From the NCBI GenBank assembly GCA_030704615.1, contig CM060732.1, positions 44,621,053-44,685,052 of the forward strand: 64,000 bases of DNA. The letters are read 5' to 3'. The position numbers were made by a program, and so were the translations under genes. Source of the DNA: Takakia lepidozioides (Eukaryota > Streptophyta > Takakiopsida > Takakiales > Takakiaceae). Positions 36,001 to 48,092 of this stretch are shown one piece after another (position 1 is the first letter of the stretch; every line of letters begins with the position of its first letter). Under the pieces are notes generated by a model. That model ran no database searches, was not told where the DNA came from, and worked only from the letters and a program-made list of their open reading frames with translations.

Positions 36001-36331
36001 CTGCCGCCATTTTACTTTGCACGGGAAAATCCCACAAGTTTCCTTCCTCTCATTCCATTAAAGTTAGTGCATGCTATTTCCTCGGTTAGCAGCTCTCCTT
36101 GTACCTCAGTACTAGAGTCACTAGTGGAAATAGACGAGGACGAGGCAGCAACAGTCTAGGTAACCTGCCTTTGAAGATCGGTAGAGATCTCGCAGTTGCA
36201 AAGTATGCTTTCATTTTTTTCATGTCTGCCAATCGGCCCAAGCAATGTAATGCTTTGAAATTTATCATTGTTATTCACCTCATGTCCCGCAGTGATCAAA
36301 ATCTTTTTCTACATGAACTTATAAGGTGGGC
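36001..36331 (+). other. spacer between accessory ORFs
   Basis: Short open stretches on both strands with no similarity that I can see to either accessory ORF or to gag. Confidence 0.35.
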
Positions 36332-36847
36332 ATGATTTTTGAAGCTAGGGTAAAAAAGATTCGCAGCAGATTTTGGCAACATGAGCCAGAGATTCGACTT
36401 ATCATAGAAGCTTACATCGAGTGATTAGCTCAACGGAAATCCATCAAGAAGGGGTGGATTAATGAAAGGGTTTGGTGTGAGCGACTCTTGGAAGAAAATG
36501 CACTGGAGCATTTCTACTGGTGTAAGGACAGGCTCAACTGGCCGTATTGTTCCTGCCCTGGAATTTATCTAGGAGCGTTGCACCCTAGATCTTCTTTTGT
36601 GGCACATCTACGGTGGCAGGTAGATTTCTTCACTCATTGCCACGTATGTCAGCTCTTGGCATCCCATTATGTGCGCAGGCTGGATGAGTGTAGGTACTGC
36701 AACATGCCCCAACCACCTGAAGACTGGGTAATTCCCGGGAAATTGCATACTGATCTGACCTCGTTTATTCTTGACATGGTTGTTCAAGGTAATATAGGTC
36801 CTTTAGTACAGACTGAGGTAGGAGAGTCCTCATCAGCACAACAGTGA
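36332..36847 (+). pseudogene. accessory ORF B, paralogue of ORF A
   Basis: Reads from the ATG at 36332 (MIFEARVKKIRSRFW) to the stop at 36847, with one in-frame TGA at 36422. The core NWPYCSCPGIYLGAL, SSFVAHLRWQV and CHVCQLLASH aligns with ORF A's RWPGCC, AHLDWQV and CCPLC, so the two arose by duplication. The shared pattern is W-P-x-C, then A-H-L-x-W-Q-V, then a C-x2-C pair, possibly metal-binding. It ends about 300 bp before the gag ATG. Function unknown. Confidence 0.55.
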
Positions 36848-37149
36848 GTGTATGTCTAGGTCATGATCAAGAGCCACACTCCCAAGCTTGGATAGCATAT
36901 CCTTTGATACTAGATTGCAAAGGAGACTGGCTCGAGAAGCTGTCAGAGATCAACTGCTAGGGAAACACCCAGCATTGAGTCCACAAATCAGACTTAGAAA
37001 CTAGAAGTTTGGGTAGGATAGAGTGGGAAGGAGAGAACACTGACAGCTCTTCAGAGATCGAGTGTTCACGAGTGGTTTCCCCTGTATCTAGTCCCCCTTA
37101 TACACCACTGGCTAGGTCAAGAAGCCTTTCGCCGACATTAGTGTCAGTT

Positions 37150-38238
37150 ATGGCACATGTTCCAGGACATCCTGAGATACCTATTGTGGTCCCAACAAGC
37201 CTGCCCCCGTTAACATTACCCAAGCATTTGCCTTGGTTTTCCGGAGAAGCACATGAAAACCCAGAGTATCATGTGAAAAGCTTTATTCAGTGTTGCTATT
37301 CTAACCAAGCGTTAAATGATGCCTATTGGTTGATATGGTTTCCCACGACCATGAGGGGTAGGGCGTCCACTTGGTATTGGCAACAGGCGCCAGGTACATT
37401 CGTTACTTGCCAGCAGATTCGAGACGCATTTTTAGATCATTTTCGAGCGGTCCACCAGTTCACCAGTGTCTTGATGGCATTGGCCAAGATCCGCCAAGGC
37501 CCCACAGACGAGGTGGCGGACTTTGAAATGCGATTTCGGGAGTTGATGCGACTCCAAAACCCTTTAACTCCCCTAGATGATGGGGTACTGAAGGATTGTT
37601 TTCTGAGTGGATTACGAGAGACCACTCACTTTCATGTTTTGCAGCAAAAACCTGCAACGCTGGTAGATGCCATACAAGCCGGTAAGGAGTTCGACAACAT
37701 GCATCGCCAGGTACAACGGGCCAAGATGCCCGACTTTGCACTTCCATCATACATTATGATCGAGCCCACGCAGGAGCCGCTGTCATATGTAGGAGGAGCA
37801 CGGCCATACGCCCCGGCGACGTCCCCTACACCGGCAGTAGCACCAACCGTGCCACAGTATGCAAATGCCGCCCCTACTAACTCGTATGCAGATTCCACTG
37901 GGCAGTCTGATTCACGGGTGGGCCATTTGGAGGCGCAAGTCACCTCTCTCATTAAAACCATCGAAACAATGGGCGATCACATGAGTTCCATCGGGCAGCA
38001 GATCACCAGCTACGTGGGGTATTGTGATGCTGCTCCAATAGGAGAATCCGGCCCCAATCCGGCAAAGGTATGGTGCTCCAACTGCAACGGTCCTGGGCAT
38101 GCTGCTCAACATTGTCCTTATCCCACCCGGGAGAGGCAGGTAAGCCGAAACCCGACTTATCAGGATAGATCAAAACGACAATTCAGTCAAACCAGGAAAG
38201 GTCGTCAAAAGTGTGGCAGAACCACACACCCAACATAA
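37150..38238 (+). pseudogene. Ty3/gypsy gag with zinc knuckle
   Basis: The frame is open from 37009; the first in-frame ATG is at 37150. It has a retrotransposon gag core (LPWFSGEAHENPEYHV, RGRASTWYWQQ, VADFEMRFRELMRLQ) and a C-terminal CCHC knuckle CSNCNGPGHAAQHC. A second knuckle (CLHCGQRGHPLDKC, about 38255-38300) lies in another frame just after the stop at 38238, so the C-terminus is frameshifted. Gag forms the particle that packages element RNA. Confidence 0.85.
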
Positions 38239-40074
38239 AACTGTTGGAGTGATATGTTTGCATTGTGGCCAAAGAGGCCATCCCTTGGACAAATGTTCCC
38301 GGAGGCAGGTGGACCGACCGGCTCCTGCCACCATCCAGCAAGTAGAGAGGAATTTGGAAGGGCAACGAGCCCCATTCCCGGATCAGTATGTGACTGAACC
38401 ACCCAACCTTCTACGCAACAGCATAGCATGTATTTTGCTACCCCAACGTAGATAGCACAACAACCTAGGCCAGATCAAGCAGGTCCATCATACTCAGGGG
38501 GCAATGCCGCTCAGGGACAAGGTGCCTGAGCAGTTTATTCCAATCCTGCGGCTCAGATAGCCCAGGGTTCTTCTAACACGTGGTCTCCCCCTCAGGATGT
38601 AAGGGTGCAGGGAGGATATCAAGCGTCTACCTCGGCGCCGCCTCAGCAACAGTAGACCAACGTACAACCCAATCATACAATGCGCCTTCAGGAGATGCAA
38701 CACCAAGTAAATTGGATTGCGAGTGAGCCAGAGGCCACTCCAACAGCGACAGCTAGCCCCGAAAAAGGTAGCTACGCAGTGATGACCCGATAGCAACGAG
38801 ATACACTAGGGAAAGGCCCTGGGTATGAGGCATCGGAGTCAGCCACATCCACATCAGAATGGGAGGATCTGAACTTCACAATGATGAAGTCAGATGCGCG
38901 AAAGGTGGCGGAGATTGTGCTTCGGGAGGAGGAAGACATCCATCCCAAAGAAAAGGAGGTAGCATTCGCAGAGGCGGAACCTCCAGTAGTCCGACCAACC
39001 ATTTCTCGACTCCCTATATCAAGAGCGAAGAGCCCGGCGAATCGGCCAGCAGCACCAGAAAAGCTTCCCCGGAGGAGGATGCATTCAACGATGCGGTACT
39101 TCACAGACGAGCTGGAACCGTACAATTTAATGGAGGATCTTCGCCATATTCAAGCAAACATTACATTTGCACAACTCATAGCCATGGCGCCCACAGTCCG
39201 CCACGCTCTTAAGGCATCATTGGCGAGAAAGCGAGTGAGCACTTCTGCTCAGGTCCACCATATCAATGCGCACATCGACCTAGGACCAATAGAGATAGAA
39301 GTGGAAATTGCTTACCGATTCATACGGCGTTGTTGAGTGGATGATGGGAGCTCAGTCAACATCATGTCATTCTCCACTCTATCCAAACTAGGGTTGAACA
39401 TGACAGGGGACTCCCCTCTGACAATCAGGCTAGCTGACTAGCGGAAGATCCAACCAGTGGGTCACATAACAAATGTAAAGATGAAGACCGGAGGCTACAC
39501 ATATGCAGTAGACTTCCAATCATAGACTTCCCCATCGACGAATACTCGTATGCACTCCTATTAGGGAGGCCATGGTTGGTCCAGTCCAGGGCACGAACGG
39601 ACTGGGGGGCAGGCACCATTACTTATGGGGTAAGACCTTATACTACTACTGTTGCATTTCTTTCTGGAGCACCTCACGAAGAAATGGATGAGGATAAGCT
39701 CAGCATAATTGGCTTTGAAGAGGAGTCTGCAGACTTGAGTGAGGAGGATTTGTGGTCAGAGGGAGAGCTCCCCACCTCGCACGCCCACCGAGTTTTAGCA
39801 TAATCGGCCGCGCCTCACAGGGAGGTTAAGCGAAGAAAGGTAGGACTAGAAGGCGAAGTCAAGTCTCTAGGACCGGGATTGTATGAATGTGAGTCTGATG
39901 CAGACTGCATTGCCTGGTTGTTCGGAGAAAACCAAGGCAGGGAAGTGATGGTACACTCGGTATCAACCGAGGCACTTCCAGAGTTCGAGTCATTGACCAA
40001 ACTTTTTTTCTATATCCGCCGAACAGGTTGGTCTGCAGGAACAAGAGATTCTGCAGGAGGAAAACGGCGAGATT
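38239..40074 (+). pseudogene. degenerate gag end and aspartic protease region
   Basis: Includes the displaced second zinc knuckle, then in frame 1 a long open piece (38881-39336) with a TGA immediately before VDDGSSVNIMS, the protease active-site region (D-x-G-S). Next comes DSPLTIRLAD with a TAG, and a frameshift near 39525 into YALLLGRPWLVQ, the usual end of this protease type. Several stops and shifts make it nonfunctional. 39580-40074 is probably the linker to the reverse transcriptase. Confidence 0.75.
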
Positions 40075-41864
40075 TTGGATATGAGAATCATAGAGGAGGT
40101 CGACCTAGAAAGGGATGTCCTGAAACATAGTGCCCCCTACATTCCTTATTTGCAGCAGGGATCAAACGGATCTCGATTTGAGCCAAGGTCGTGTTTCACA
40201 TCGGAACCAACGACGCAGTTGATCGACATGGCCGTTGGAGGAGAATCACCAAAGATGGTGAAGGTGGGAGCCCACTTGAAAACAGAGCAGGCCTTGGAGT
40301 ATCAGGCACTGTTCAAGGAATTTCGGGACATATTTGCATGGTCCTACACCGAATTGAAGGGAATGCCTTCTTACGTGGCAATGCATTCCATTCCTCTGAT
40401 TCCGGGAGCCACCCCAAGACAACAACGCGAGAGGAGGGTGAACCCCAACTTGGCACTGCTCATTAAAGCAAAAATTGAAAAGCTGCTGGCGGCAGAATTT
40501 ATTTTTCCGGTGGAGACATCAACATGGGTGTCCCCGATGGTGATCGTCAAAAAGAAGAATGGAGGCCTAAGGGTATGCGTGGATTTCCGCCCCCTTAACA
40601 AGGTAACACACAAGGATCATTTTCCCTTGCCATTCATAGATACTTTGGTGGAAGAAGTAGCAGGAAAGGAGCTCTACTCCTTCATGGATGGCTTTTCAAA
40701 ATACCATCAGGTATTGATTGACCCGAAGGACGTGTTGAAGACCACCTTTACTTCACCATGGGGCACTTTTGCCTATACACGGATGCCCTTTGGCCTGTGC
40801 AACGCACCCCTGATATTTCAGAGGGTCATGACGTATGCCTTCTCAGACATCGTGAGAAGAAATTTGGTCATCTTCTTAGGTGACTTTTGTTGCAATGGGG
40901 ATGCAAAAGATCACGTTGCAGCATTACGGGAGTGCTTCATCCGGTGCAGGGAGAATGGGATCTCTCTCAACCCAATGAAGTGCGTGTTTGCAGTCACACA
41001 TGGACTGCTACTAGGGCACATAGTGTCCAAAAATGGCGTGGCGACAGATCCAGCAAAGGTGAGCGCCATAGTCGAATTGCCCGCACCAGAGACATCGTCT
41101 AAGGTGAAAGGGTTCCTTGGCCACACAGGGTGGTATAGGAAAGTTATGGACAAGTATGCAGCAGAGGCCTTACCTCTGACTCGATTATTGAAGAAGAACT
41201 AGGTATTTTCCTGGGATACAGGGTGTCAGGAGTCGTTCGAGACACTCAAGTAGCCCTTGGTGTCCGCTCCCATTTTGGCCGCTCCCGACTGGAACAGGCC
41301 TTTCCATGTTTACATTGATGCTTCAGCAGTGGCCGTAGGTTGTGCCCTCTGCCAACCAGATGCTGATGGCCATGATCATCCAATATCTTTTGCCAGTTGA
41401 CAGCTGACATTCGCCGAAACGAGGTATAGCACCACAGAGCGGGAGGCTCTGGGAATGATTTTTTCCGTAAAAAAGTATCGACATTACCTGTTGGAGACAC
41501 CTTTCATTTTTTTTGTTGATCACATGGCATTACGGTACCTGATCAACAAACCCGATTGACGGGGAGAATAGCCAGGTGGGTTATTCTGCTTCAGGAATTT
41601 GACTACAAGGTAGTCTATAAGCCTGGAAAGCTTAATGCTCAGGCCGATCACCTTTCTCGATTGTCGGAGGAAACGGGGCCCGAGCCTATTGACGATGACT
41701 TCCCTGATGCATTTTTGTTCTCTATAGAGACTGTTCCTCCATGGTATGAACACATAGCTCAGTATTTAAGCACCCTGGAATATGGTGATGCGTTGTGGGT
41801 AGGACGCATGGTTGCTTTGGAAGGCATGTCAGCTGGTGGTCGAGGTGGTGCAAACAAGCTATGA
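40075..41864 (+). pseudogene. Ty3/gypsy reverse transcriptase and RNase H, truncated
   Basis: The RT frame is open from 40075 to 41202: STWVSPMVIVKKKNGG, RVCVDFRPLNKVT, LYSFMDGFSKYHQ, RMPFGLCNAPLIFQ. The catalytic box reads FLGDF instead of the usual Y-x-D-D, so one metal-binding Asp is gone. Stops at 41200 and 41251 and a frameshift near 41558 split the RNase H (HVYIDASAVAVGC, STTEREALGM, VDHMALRYL, then KLNAQADHLSRL). The element stops at 41864, before any integrase, where a transposase on the other strand begins. Confidence 0.88.
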
Positions 41865-44306
41865 AGGCCACCTCTACTGCTCCCAATAAGGCTTCCACAG
41901 AATTTGGCTATGGTGCCATATTCTTCTAAGTTGGGGTGCAACATTTGCAACACCTTCACCTGATGCGCACACATTACCTTTGCGGGCATGACGACAATCG
42001 TAACATCCCCAATTGGACTGTGGATTGTGAACCGTATAGGTAGTCCCCTCATCCCAAATACATTTGACAGTGGCGATGCCCCCTTCTGTCTGCAGAAGAT
42101 TCACATTGCAATTGGGAATTTGTTTGACAAGCAAAATAAAGCTGCACACAAAGCCTTCAAGTCGCTTGTTGCGGATGAAGCCATATGTTTTGGCATATGA
42201 CATATACTAGTAATGAGTAAGCAAATCACCTGTGAGTTCATGAATGAGCCAATCGACTCGTATGCTGACCAGTTTGCTCTTTGTGCATTTCAGTTGTGCC
42301 TTCATATTGCCATGATAAGCTTCAATGGCGGCGTGTGTGTCTTGTCCTGCGTGTGGAATGTTGCGAGGACCCGTTGCCCACATCTTAGCTTTAGTAACCC
42401 ACTCCTGCTCCAAGTAGTCACACGGTGGGGTACTTGAAACGCAAATTCACAAGTTCGCACACTGCCCATGCTTCACCTGCGTCACCCTCGTTTTTTGCAG
42501 CACTATACATGATTTTTGACATATCTTGCATGACACATGCATGCAAATCTGCATCTTTGATCTTAGACACGACATTCTTTTGTCATGCTCTCCTCACATG
42601 CCAAAGGCATAGAAAAATTGCAGACTTCCCCCACACGGCCCTGACATAGAAAGACATGTGACAACATTATAATGTGGAGATTTGTAGAAAACCAAAAAAT
42701 TCCAGAGAGTTGCGAATCGGGATTCACCTGATTGCTTTTATTTCAGCATCTGCATCATCAACAATGAAAGCATGTGGGCACCATCCTACCTGGTTCGCCT
42801 GAAGCTTCCCGTCCAGTGCGGACATTCATGGCTCCAAATCGATTGTCTTTAATCTTGCTGTGATGATGAATGCAACTGGGATTCCATTCAACCACTCGTC
42901 GAATACCATCATGGTGTATAGCGGGTACTACATAAACAACAATCAATGTACAATAATTGAGGCAGATTTGTATGGAGAAAGCAGTGAGTATGAGATTTGT
43001 ACGATGTGGGGATGCAGTATGGCAAGTACACCTTAAACCTAGCTTCAACAATTGCAATGAAGTAAAAAGACAAATCCCACCTTCTTCTCATTGGTTCCGA
43101 AGGTGGCGTTGCATGCGACAATTCGGTGATGGCCAAATTTCATTTGATCTCGCTGCCACACTGTCTGTATGCCAAGAACGAATGGAAGATCAAGTTTGAT
43201 GTCACTAGATGTCCAAGCCTTGTGGCTCTTTTCTTCTTGGTAGTAGAAAACACTAGCCATATTTTCATGCACCCACATGCGGACACTTTGTGCATCATTT
43301 GGGTGCTTTTTTTAATGTCTCTTCATCGCATAGCTTTGCAATATTCCGTATGTCATGGGAGAGGAGAAAAATGTCACGGCTGACGTCCAGCCCTTGCTCC
43401 ATCAACTCCTTCACTCGCATGGTATGCTTGGCCATTATCTTGTTTATGCTCAGCCCAAGACACAAATTGTGCAAAATCCATGATTTCATGTCATCGCTAA
43501 GATGGGGAGCCATTGCACATCGGTTCAAGTGACATTAAGGTCTGTGGCATATCTGACCTCTTCCATTTACATGTTGTTTCTCATAATAAATTATCTCTGC
43601 CATAGCAGGGTCTAGGTAGCATTGCTTGACAACAAATCGGCACATGCATCCTCTTTTGATGCCTTCTCCTGTTTTGTTGTTTGTAGTTTTTTTTTTGTTT
43701 AGGTTTTTTTCTTGTGGATGCATGCTGGCCCCACTGTAGGCTTTCTCCCCCTTTTCTTTGGTGGACCTGCACACCATTTCTTGGCACGCATAGCCTCTGT
43801 TACCTCCACAATGTTCAGGGTATTGTCTTGTGGGCCATAGACGCAGTGATACCTACGCCCAAAACATGAGTGGCCTTTTAAAACCGCTCTTATGAAAAGC
43901 ATAAGTGCATGGCTAGTGGGATTGGACAGAACATGTGTAGTCGCAGCATTCATTTCATTTTCATGAATCATGGCATGCTCAAGATGAATTCATACCTTGT
44001 AATATTCATGGCACTATTGATGCATGGTGCCTGGAGAGTCCCAACAGGGGTGTCTTTCTGTCGATGAGTGCGGAACGTGCATGGGGCTTCTTTCTGGGAG
44101 GACACACCAGCAATGAAGTCCGCCACCCGATTCCAAGGAATATATGCAAATTCAGCTGTGTTCTCATCAGGTGTCTGTCCGTGCCATTGGGACCTCCATT
44201 GCAAGTCTTGGTGTAAGAAAGTACCTGTCTTTGGTGTCTGTAGCTGACTTTGCAGATTAGAAAGAAGGTGGGGCAAAATCTTGCCATGTTCAACCTCTTC
44301 AACCAT
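41865..44306 (-). pseudogene. degenerate Mutator-like (MULE) transposase with SWIM finger
   Basis: Minus-strand pieces in order: WNRVADFIAGVSS (from 44306), CMCRFVVKQCYLDP with YYEKQHVNG (about 43630), a segment with DDMKSWILHNLCLG (about 43500), MWVHENMASVFYYQEE, then LGIQTVWQRDQMKFGHHRIV followed by CNATFGTNEKK (the MULE DDE region, first acidic position changed to Asn), MNVRTGR, and a SWIM-like end (CYDCRHARKGNVC in one frame, CAHQVKVLQMLHPNLEEYG in the next). Many stops and frameshifts. Related host genes (FAR1/FHY3) share this fold, but the decay and position beside a truncated retroelement favour a transposon. Terminal repeats were not found. Confidence 0.65.
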
Positions 44307-44879
44307 GCTTACAGAAATAAGACGCTTCTAAGTTTGCTAAAGACTTCTTCCGTTGCCGTATCCTCACACGCGCCTTTTTGCACTCATATTCTGGGCATGT
44401 ATAATGGAATGCTGTCAATTCATGTGGGCAAGCTAGAAACGCATGGAGAGAATTGCTCTACTAGGAAATGCATGATGAGGGTAGCAAAACCCTCCATTGG
44501 GGTGGCAGTGTATGTGACGACGTGGCATATATCCCAACGTCCATTCTATTTCTTCAGATTTGCCATTTCAAAATTTGAAAAGATGTCAGAACGAATTTGA
44601 ATTGAGGGCATGATGTATGTTTGGGGATACGCTGCATGCAATGGACGCAAACATGTGGCATGGGGAGGATGAAGGCATGCAGGGGGGATGGGGGACGATG
44701 CCACGCATGAGGTGAGGATGGGAGGCGGGATGGGGATGGGTGAGAGGACTTGTGTCATGTCTTGGCAGAGGGAACATGAGGCGCGGGAGGGGTTGCCGCA
44801 CGGCGTGCGGGCGATGGAGGCGGGGGTGGGCGGGGGGTGGCGGGGGGTCCACGCTGGCTGAACCGGCTCCCTCGCATTG
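44307..44879. other. noncoding with a G-rich low-complexity tract
   Basis: 44640-44870 on the plus strand is G-rich with many runs of three to six G. The apparent Pro/His-rich ORFs on the minus strand are by-products of this composition. No gene. Confidence 0.6.
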
Positions 44880-45249
44880 AACTCTAGGGCCCCATCTTGG
44901 CGTTGGCCCAAGTGTCCAGTGTCATCTAAGTCCAAGTGCAATCCCCTATGTATCTAGAGACCCTCCTGTTTGGGAGATCTAGGCCTAGGGTAGCCTACGC
45001 CATTGGCCCATGGATTAAGAATGAAATCTAAGTCCAAGTGCAATCCCCTATGTATTCAAGTAGCATCTCCTATGTCAAGGCCCATGTGTGAAGAATTGAA
45101 ATCTAAGCCCAAGTGCAATTTCTTATGTATCCAAAGTGGGTCTCCTATGTCGAGGCCCAAGTGCAATCCTCTATTCAAGTATCCAAGTGCATCTCCCGTG
45201 TACAGGCCCAAGTGTCCAATGTCATCTAAGTCCAAGTGCAATCCCATAT
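44880..45249 (+). repeat. degenerate tandem repeats
   Basis: At least five imperfect repeats of a unit built around aagtccaagtgcaatcc and ctatgtatc. The same motif opens the repeat at 30590, so this is an expanded end of that family. Confidence 0.65.
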
Positions 45250-45440
45250 CTGATCATATATATATATATTTTTCAGAGAGCCTACGACCAGATTTGAACC
45301 GGAGACCTTTCCCTTGAAATCTCTCCCGTCGAGGCTCCAACCCCAGGAATGCCCACTTTGCCATTTTTGCTATTTTTTGTGAATTTCCAGCAACCAAAAG
45401 TACTTGGAATTCCGTATCTCCCACATCGGATGTCCAAAAA
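45250..45440 (-). repeat. dispersed repeat with tRNA-like B box, copy 2
   Basis: The minus strand carries GGTTCAAATCTGG after GGGTTGGAGCCTCG. It matches the copy at 30640-30840 through ttgctattttttgtgaattt and aagtacttggaatt. A TA-dinucleotide run (45257-45270) marks one end. An old tRNA-derived SINE is possible, but no convincing A box was found. Confidence 0.55.
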
Positions 45441-45852
45441 TCCTGAGACCAAGCCGGTGCACCCCTCCTCGTTGAGGGCTTTCCAATGGTACCAAGCACC
45501 GGCGTTGGGGCCTCGCGGTTCGGGACATCTCAACGCTACAAAACAAAACAAAACAAAACAAACGTCTCGATTCATATATTGATTCCTTGATTTATTTGGC
45601 AGGTTTATGGAAGGCTTCATCATGTAATGTAAGAGTCAAGATTTGAACACAAAGTCATGTGGTGCTGAAGTGCTCTATCCAATTGGGCTAACATTCTAAT
45701 CGTTGCCCATATATTTTGTTAGCAATTTTATACTAGGGTTTTGCGTTGTAACTTGTAACCACTAGTGACCACTTTGGAGAACAATGTCAAAAGAAGGGGA
45801 TGTGTTCAAGTTTTACCAAAAGTTGAACATTTACTTCATTTCATTTTATTGT
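45441..45852. other. intergenic, no gene
   Basis: Contains a short AAAAC repeat near 45540-45560; otherwise nothing recognised. Confidence 0.4.
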
Positions 45853-46325
45853 TGGCTCCTCCTTATTCTAAAGATGAGACCTCGCATTGGTGTCAAATAT
45901 CGCTAAGTCCATGTTGTGCCTTTCCCAGGTGTTACCTCCTCTTCTTTGCTCAAAATTACTTCCATGATGTGCCTTCTCCATATAACACCTCCCTCAGGTA
46001 GCATATTTGTTATTGAACAATTTATGAAAATTAAATGGGTGAAATTTCAAGTTTAGTATGGATGAAAGTATATTCCACTATTCACAAAGAGAAGCCATAC
46101 GCAATTAGCCGCTTGTTCTAAAGAGGAGACATGAGACCAGGCATCAGTGTCATAGCTGTCACCTATTCTCCTTTGCCGAGAACTAGTTCCATGACGTGCC
46201 TTCTCCAGATAACACTTCCCTTAGGTAATATTTCTGTTATTGAACAAGTTATGAAAAATAATTGGATGAAAGTAGATTCCACTATTCAAAAAGAGGAGCC
46301 ATACGCGACTAGCCGCTTGTTTATG
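45853..46325 (+). repeat. two tandem copies of an unnamed dispersed repeat
   Basis: Units at about 45853-46117 and 46118-46325 share gagacc, catgatgtgccttctcca, gaacaatttatgaaa, ggatgaaagta and agccgcttgtt. The same family forms the split copy at 21126-22425. Confidence 0.7.
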
Positions 46326-47379
46326 TTTTTTGGCAGAGGTCGCAATTTCATTTTTATTTGACTAGCTTCATGTTTGTGTCTTGATTAGTAAACAAGTTTG
46401 TATTATAGATTTTGTTTTGGAAACGAGCCAATTTTTGGGCATTTATGCAATCTCTTAAATGTGTTCTCATGGTAGAGAATGTGTATTGTGAATTTGTTGG
46501 AATTAATCCAAATGCTATATATGTGGCATAAGCAATCACAAATACACCACACGATGAATTGTTAATTTGTGTAATTGAATTGTAATATTTGATTAATTCT
46601 GTTAAATATTGTTTCCTTTCAGGTTAATATTCTATTATTTGTAGACATGTTGGAATCACATCCTCTACATGCAAATTTTGTGACTCTACTGCACAAAATC
46701 AAATAACAAAAATATGTTTGTAACATGTGATCATTATAACAACCATTGGATTTTAACTATGATAAATTCAAACGAAACGTTGTTGGTAACGTTATTTTCC
46801 CATTTGCTTCTCAAATAATATTTGTATCACAATTGCTAAATATTGATCCTACAACCATCCACTATTATGTATAAGATTTGTTCGTCGTATGTCGTCAAGA
46901 TCTTCGTGCCAATATGTTTCGTGATGTATTATCAGATATCTGTGCATTTATGTGTCAAACTCATCGTCTTGAGAATTGACGATGTCACGTGGAAGATGAT
47001 TTTGAACTTGTTTTTGGTGGTTTCAAATTAATTAAGACATAGTAATGGGGACCACCAGAATTGGCGATTTTCCATTTTTTGTTTTTCATTTTTTGGCTCC
47101 TAACACAATTTCAAGTAAATCTGGACTAGAGTTTGGTCCAGAAATAAGGAGAAATACCTGAATATGTATTTTTTTAATCATTTAAATGAATTAATATTGA
47201 TCATTTAAAAAATAAATGCACAGATAATAATAATTGTTTGTCTATTAATATATAATATGAGCAATGAAGAAACTGTGTTATGTATAAACCTCAGGAGAAA
47301 AAGCAGTTTAAATTTGGCTCATAAAGCAAGTTAAACTGTTCACTCGTGCATGGTGTAAGAGTTGAATGAGATACCAACA
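46326..47379. other. AT-rich intergenic
   Basis: AT-rich sequence without ORFs of note or recognisable repeats. Confidence 0.45.
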
Positions 47380-47590
47380 GTCAGTAACTCAGTTGGTTAA
47401 GTGCACTGAGTACCACCCAGATGATTGTGGGGTCAAATCTTGCTACTGACGGGTGTGGTATGTTCCTCGGTGGTGTCCCATTCCCACGCCTCATGGTGGG
47501 GTTACTGTGAAAGAGGTTATTTTCTCCTCTCACTATTAAGGGGCCTGATTTGTGTCCCAGGCGTTTCCCTGACATTAAAAAAGAAAAAAA
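47380..47590 (+). mobile_element. tRNA-derived SINE, copy 2
   Basis: A complete tRNA-like head: perfect 7 bp stem GTCAGTA/TACTGAC (47380-47386, 47444-47450), A box TAACTCAGTTGG (47385-47396) and B box GGGTCAAATCTTG. The body ends AGGGGCCTGATTTGTG and an A-rich tail near 47575-47590. It shares head and tail with the copies at 5992 and 22735. Confidence 0.78.
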
Positions 47591-48092
47591 CAACAAAAGA
47601 TAAACTGGATGATATATTGAACCACACCATGTTTTGAGGTTGAACCAAAATATTTTGCTTCTTGGGTGACGGGTGATAACTGGCTTCATGCCCCGCGGCC
47701 TGATGGATGATTGGAGCGCATTATGCCCTAGTCATGTTCGTAATCGCGACTGAGCTTGTGAAGGCCGTTACTACGTAACATGCAAGGCAAATCAATCAAA
47801 TATATGAACCAAACATGGCACAATGACACAATACTATGACATGAATACAGAGAGAATGGTAAGACATTGATGAGAAACAATGAGGTTTTATTTCAGAACC
47901 ATGTCATCTCGCCATGCGGGATGGACCAATACAAGTGACGTAAACCATCTCAATGAGAGTATCAACTTCTAGAAGGAAGGCTGAACTCCTATAGTAACAC
48001 AAGACGATGTCAGCCGACGTACTAATGGTGAAAATATTTTGAGAAGTCATTTCCCAAAATCACGATATATTGACAATGTCGTCCCTGAAATG
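47591..48092. other. intergenic, no gene
   Basis: Nothing recognised. Confidence 0.4.

Noticed and set aside
41865-44306. Host FAR1/FHY3-like gene
   Set aside because: Too many stops and frameshifts, no introns consistent with repair of the frame, and it is embedded in transposon debris.
44880-45249. CRISPR-like array
   Set aside because: Repeats are imperfect and irregularly spaced with no unique spacers, and the genome is eukaryotic.
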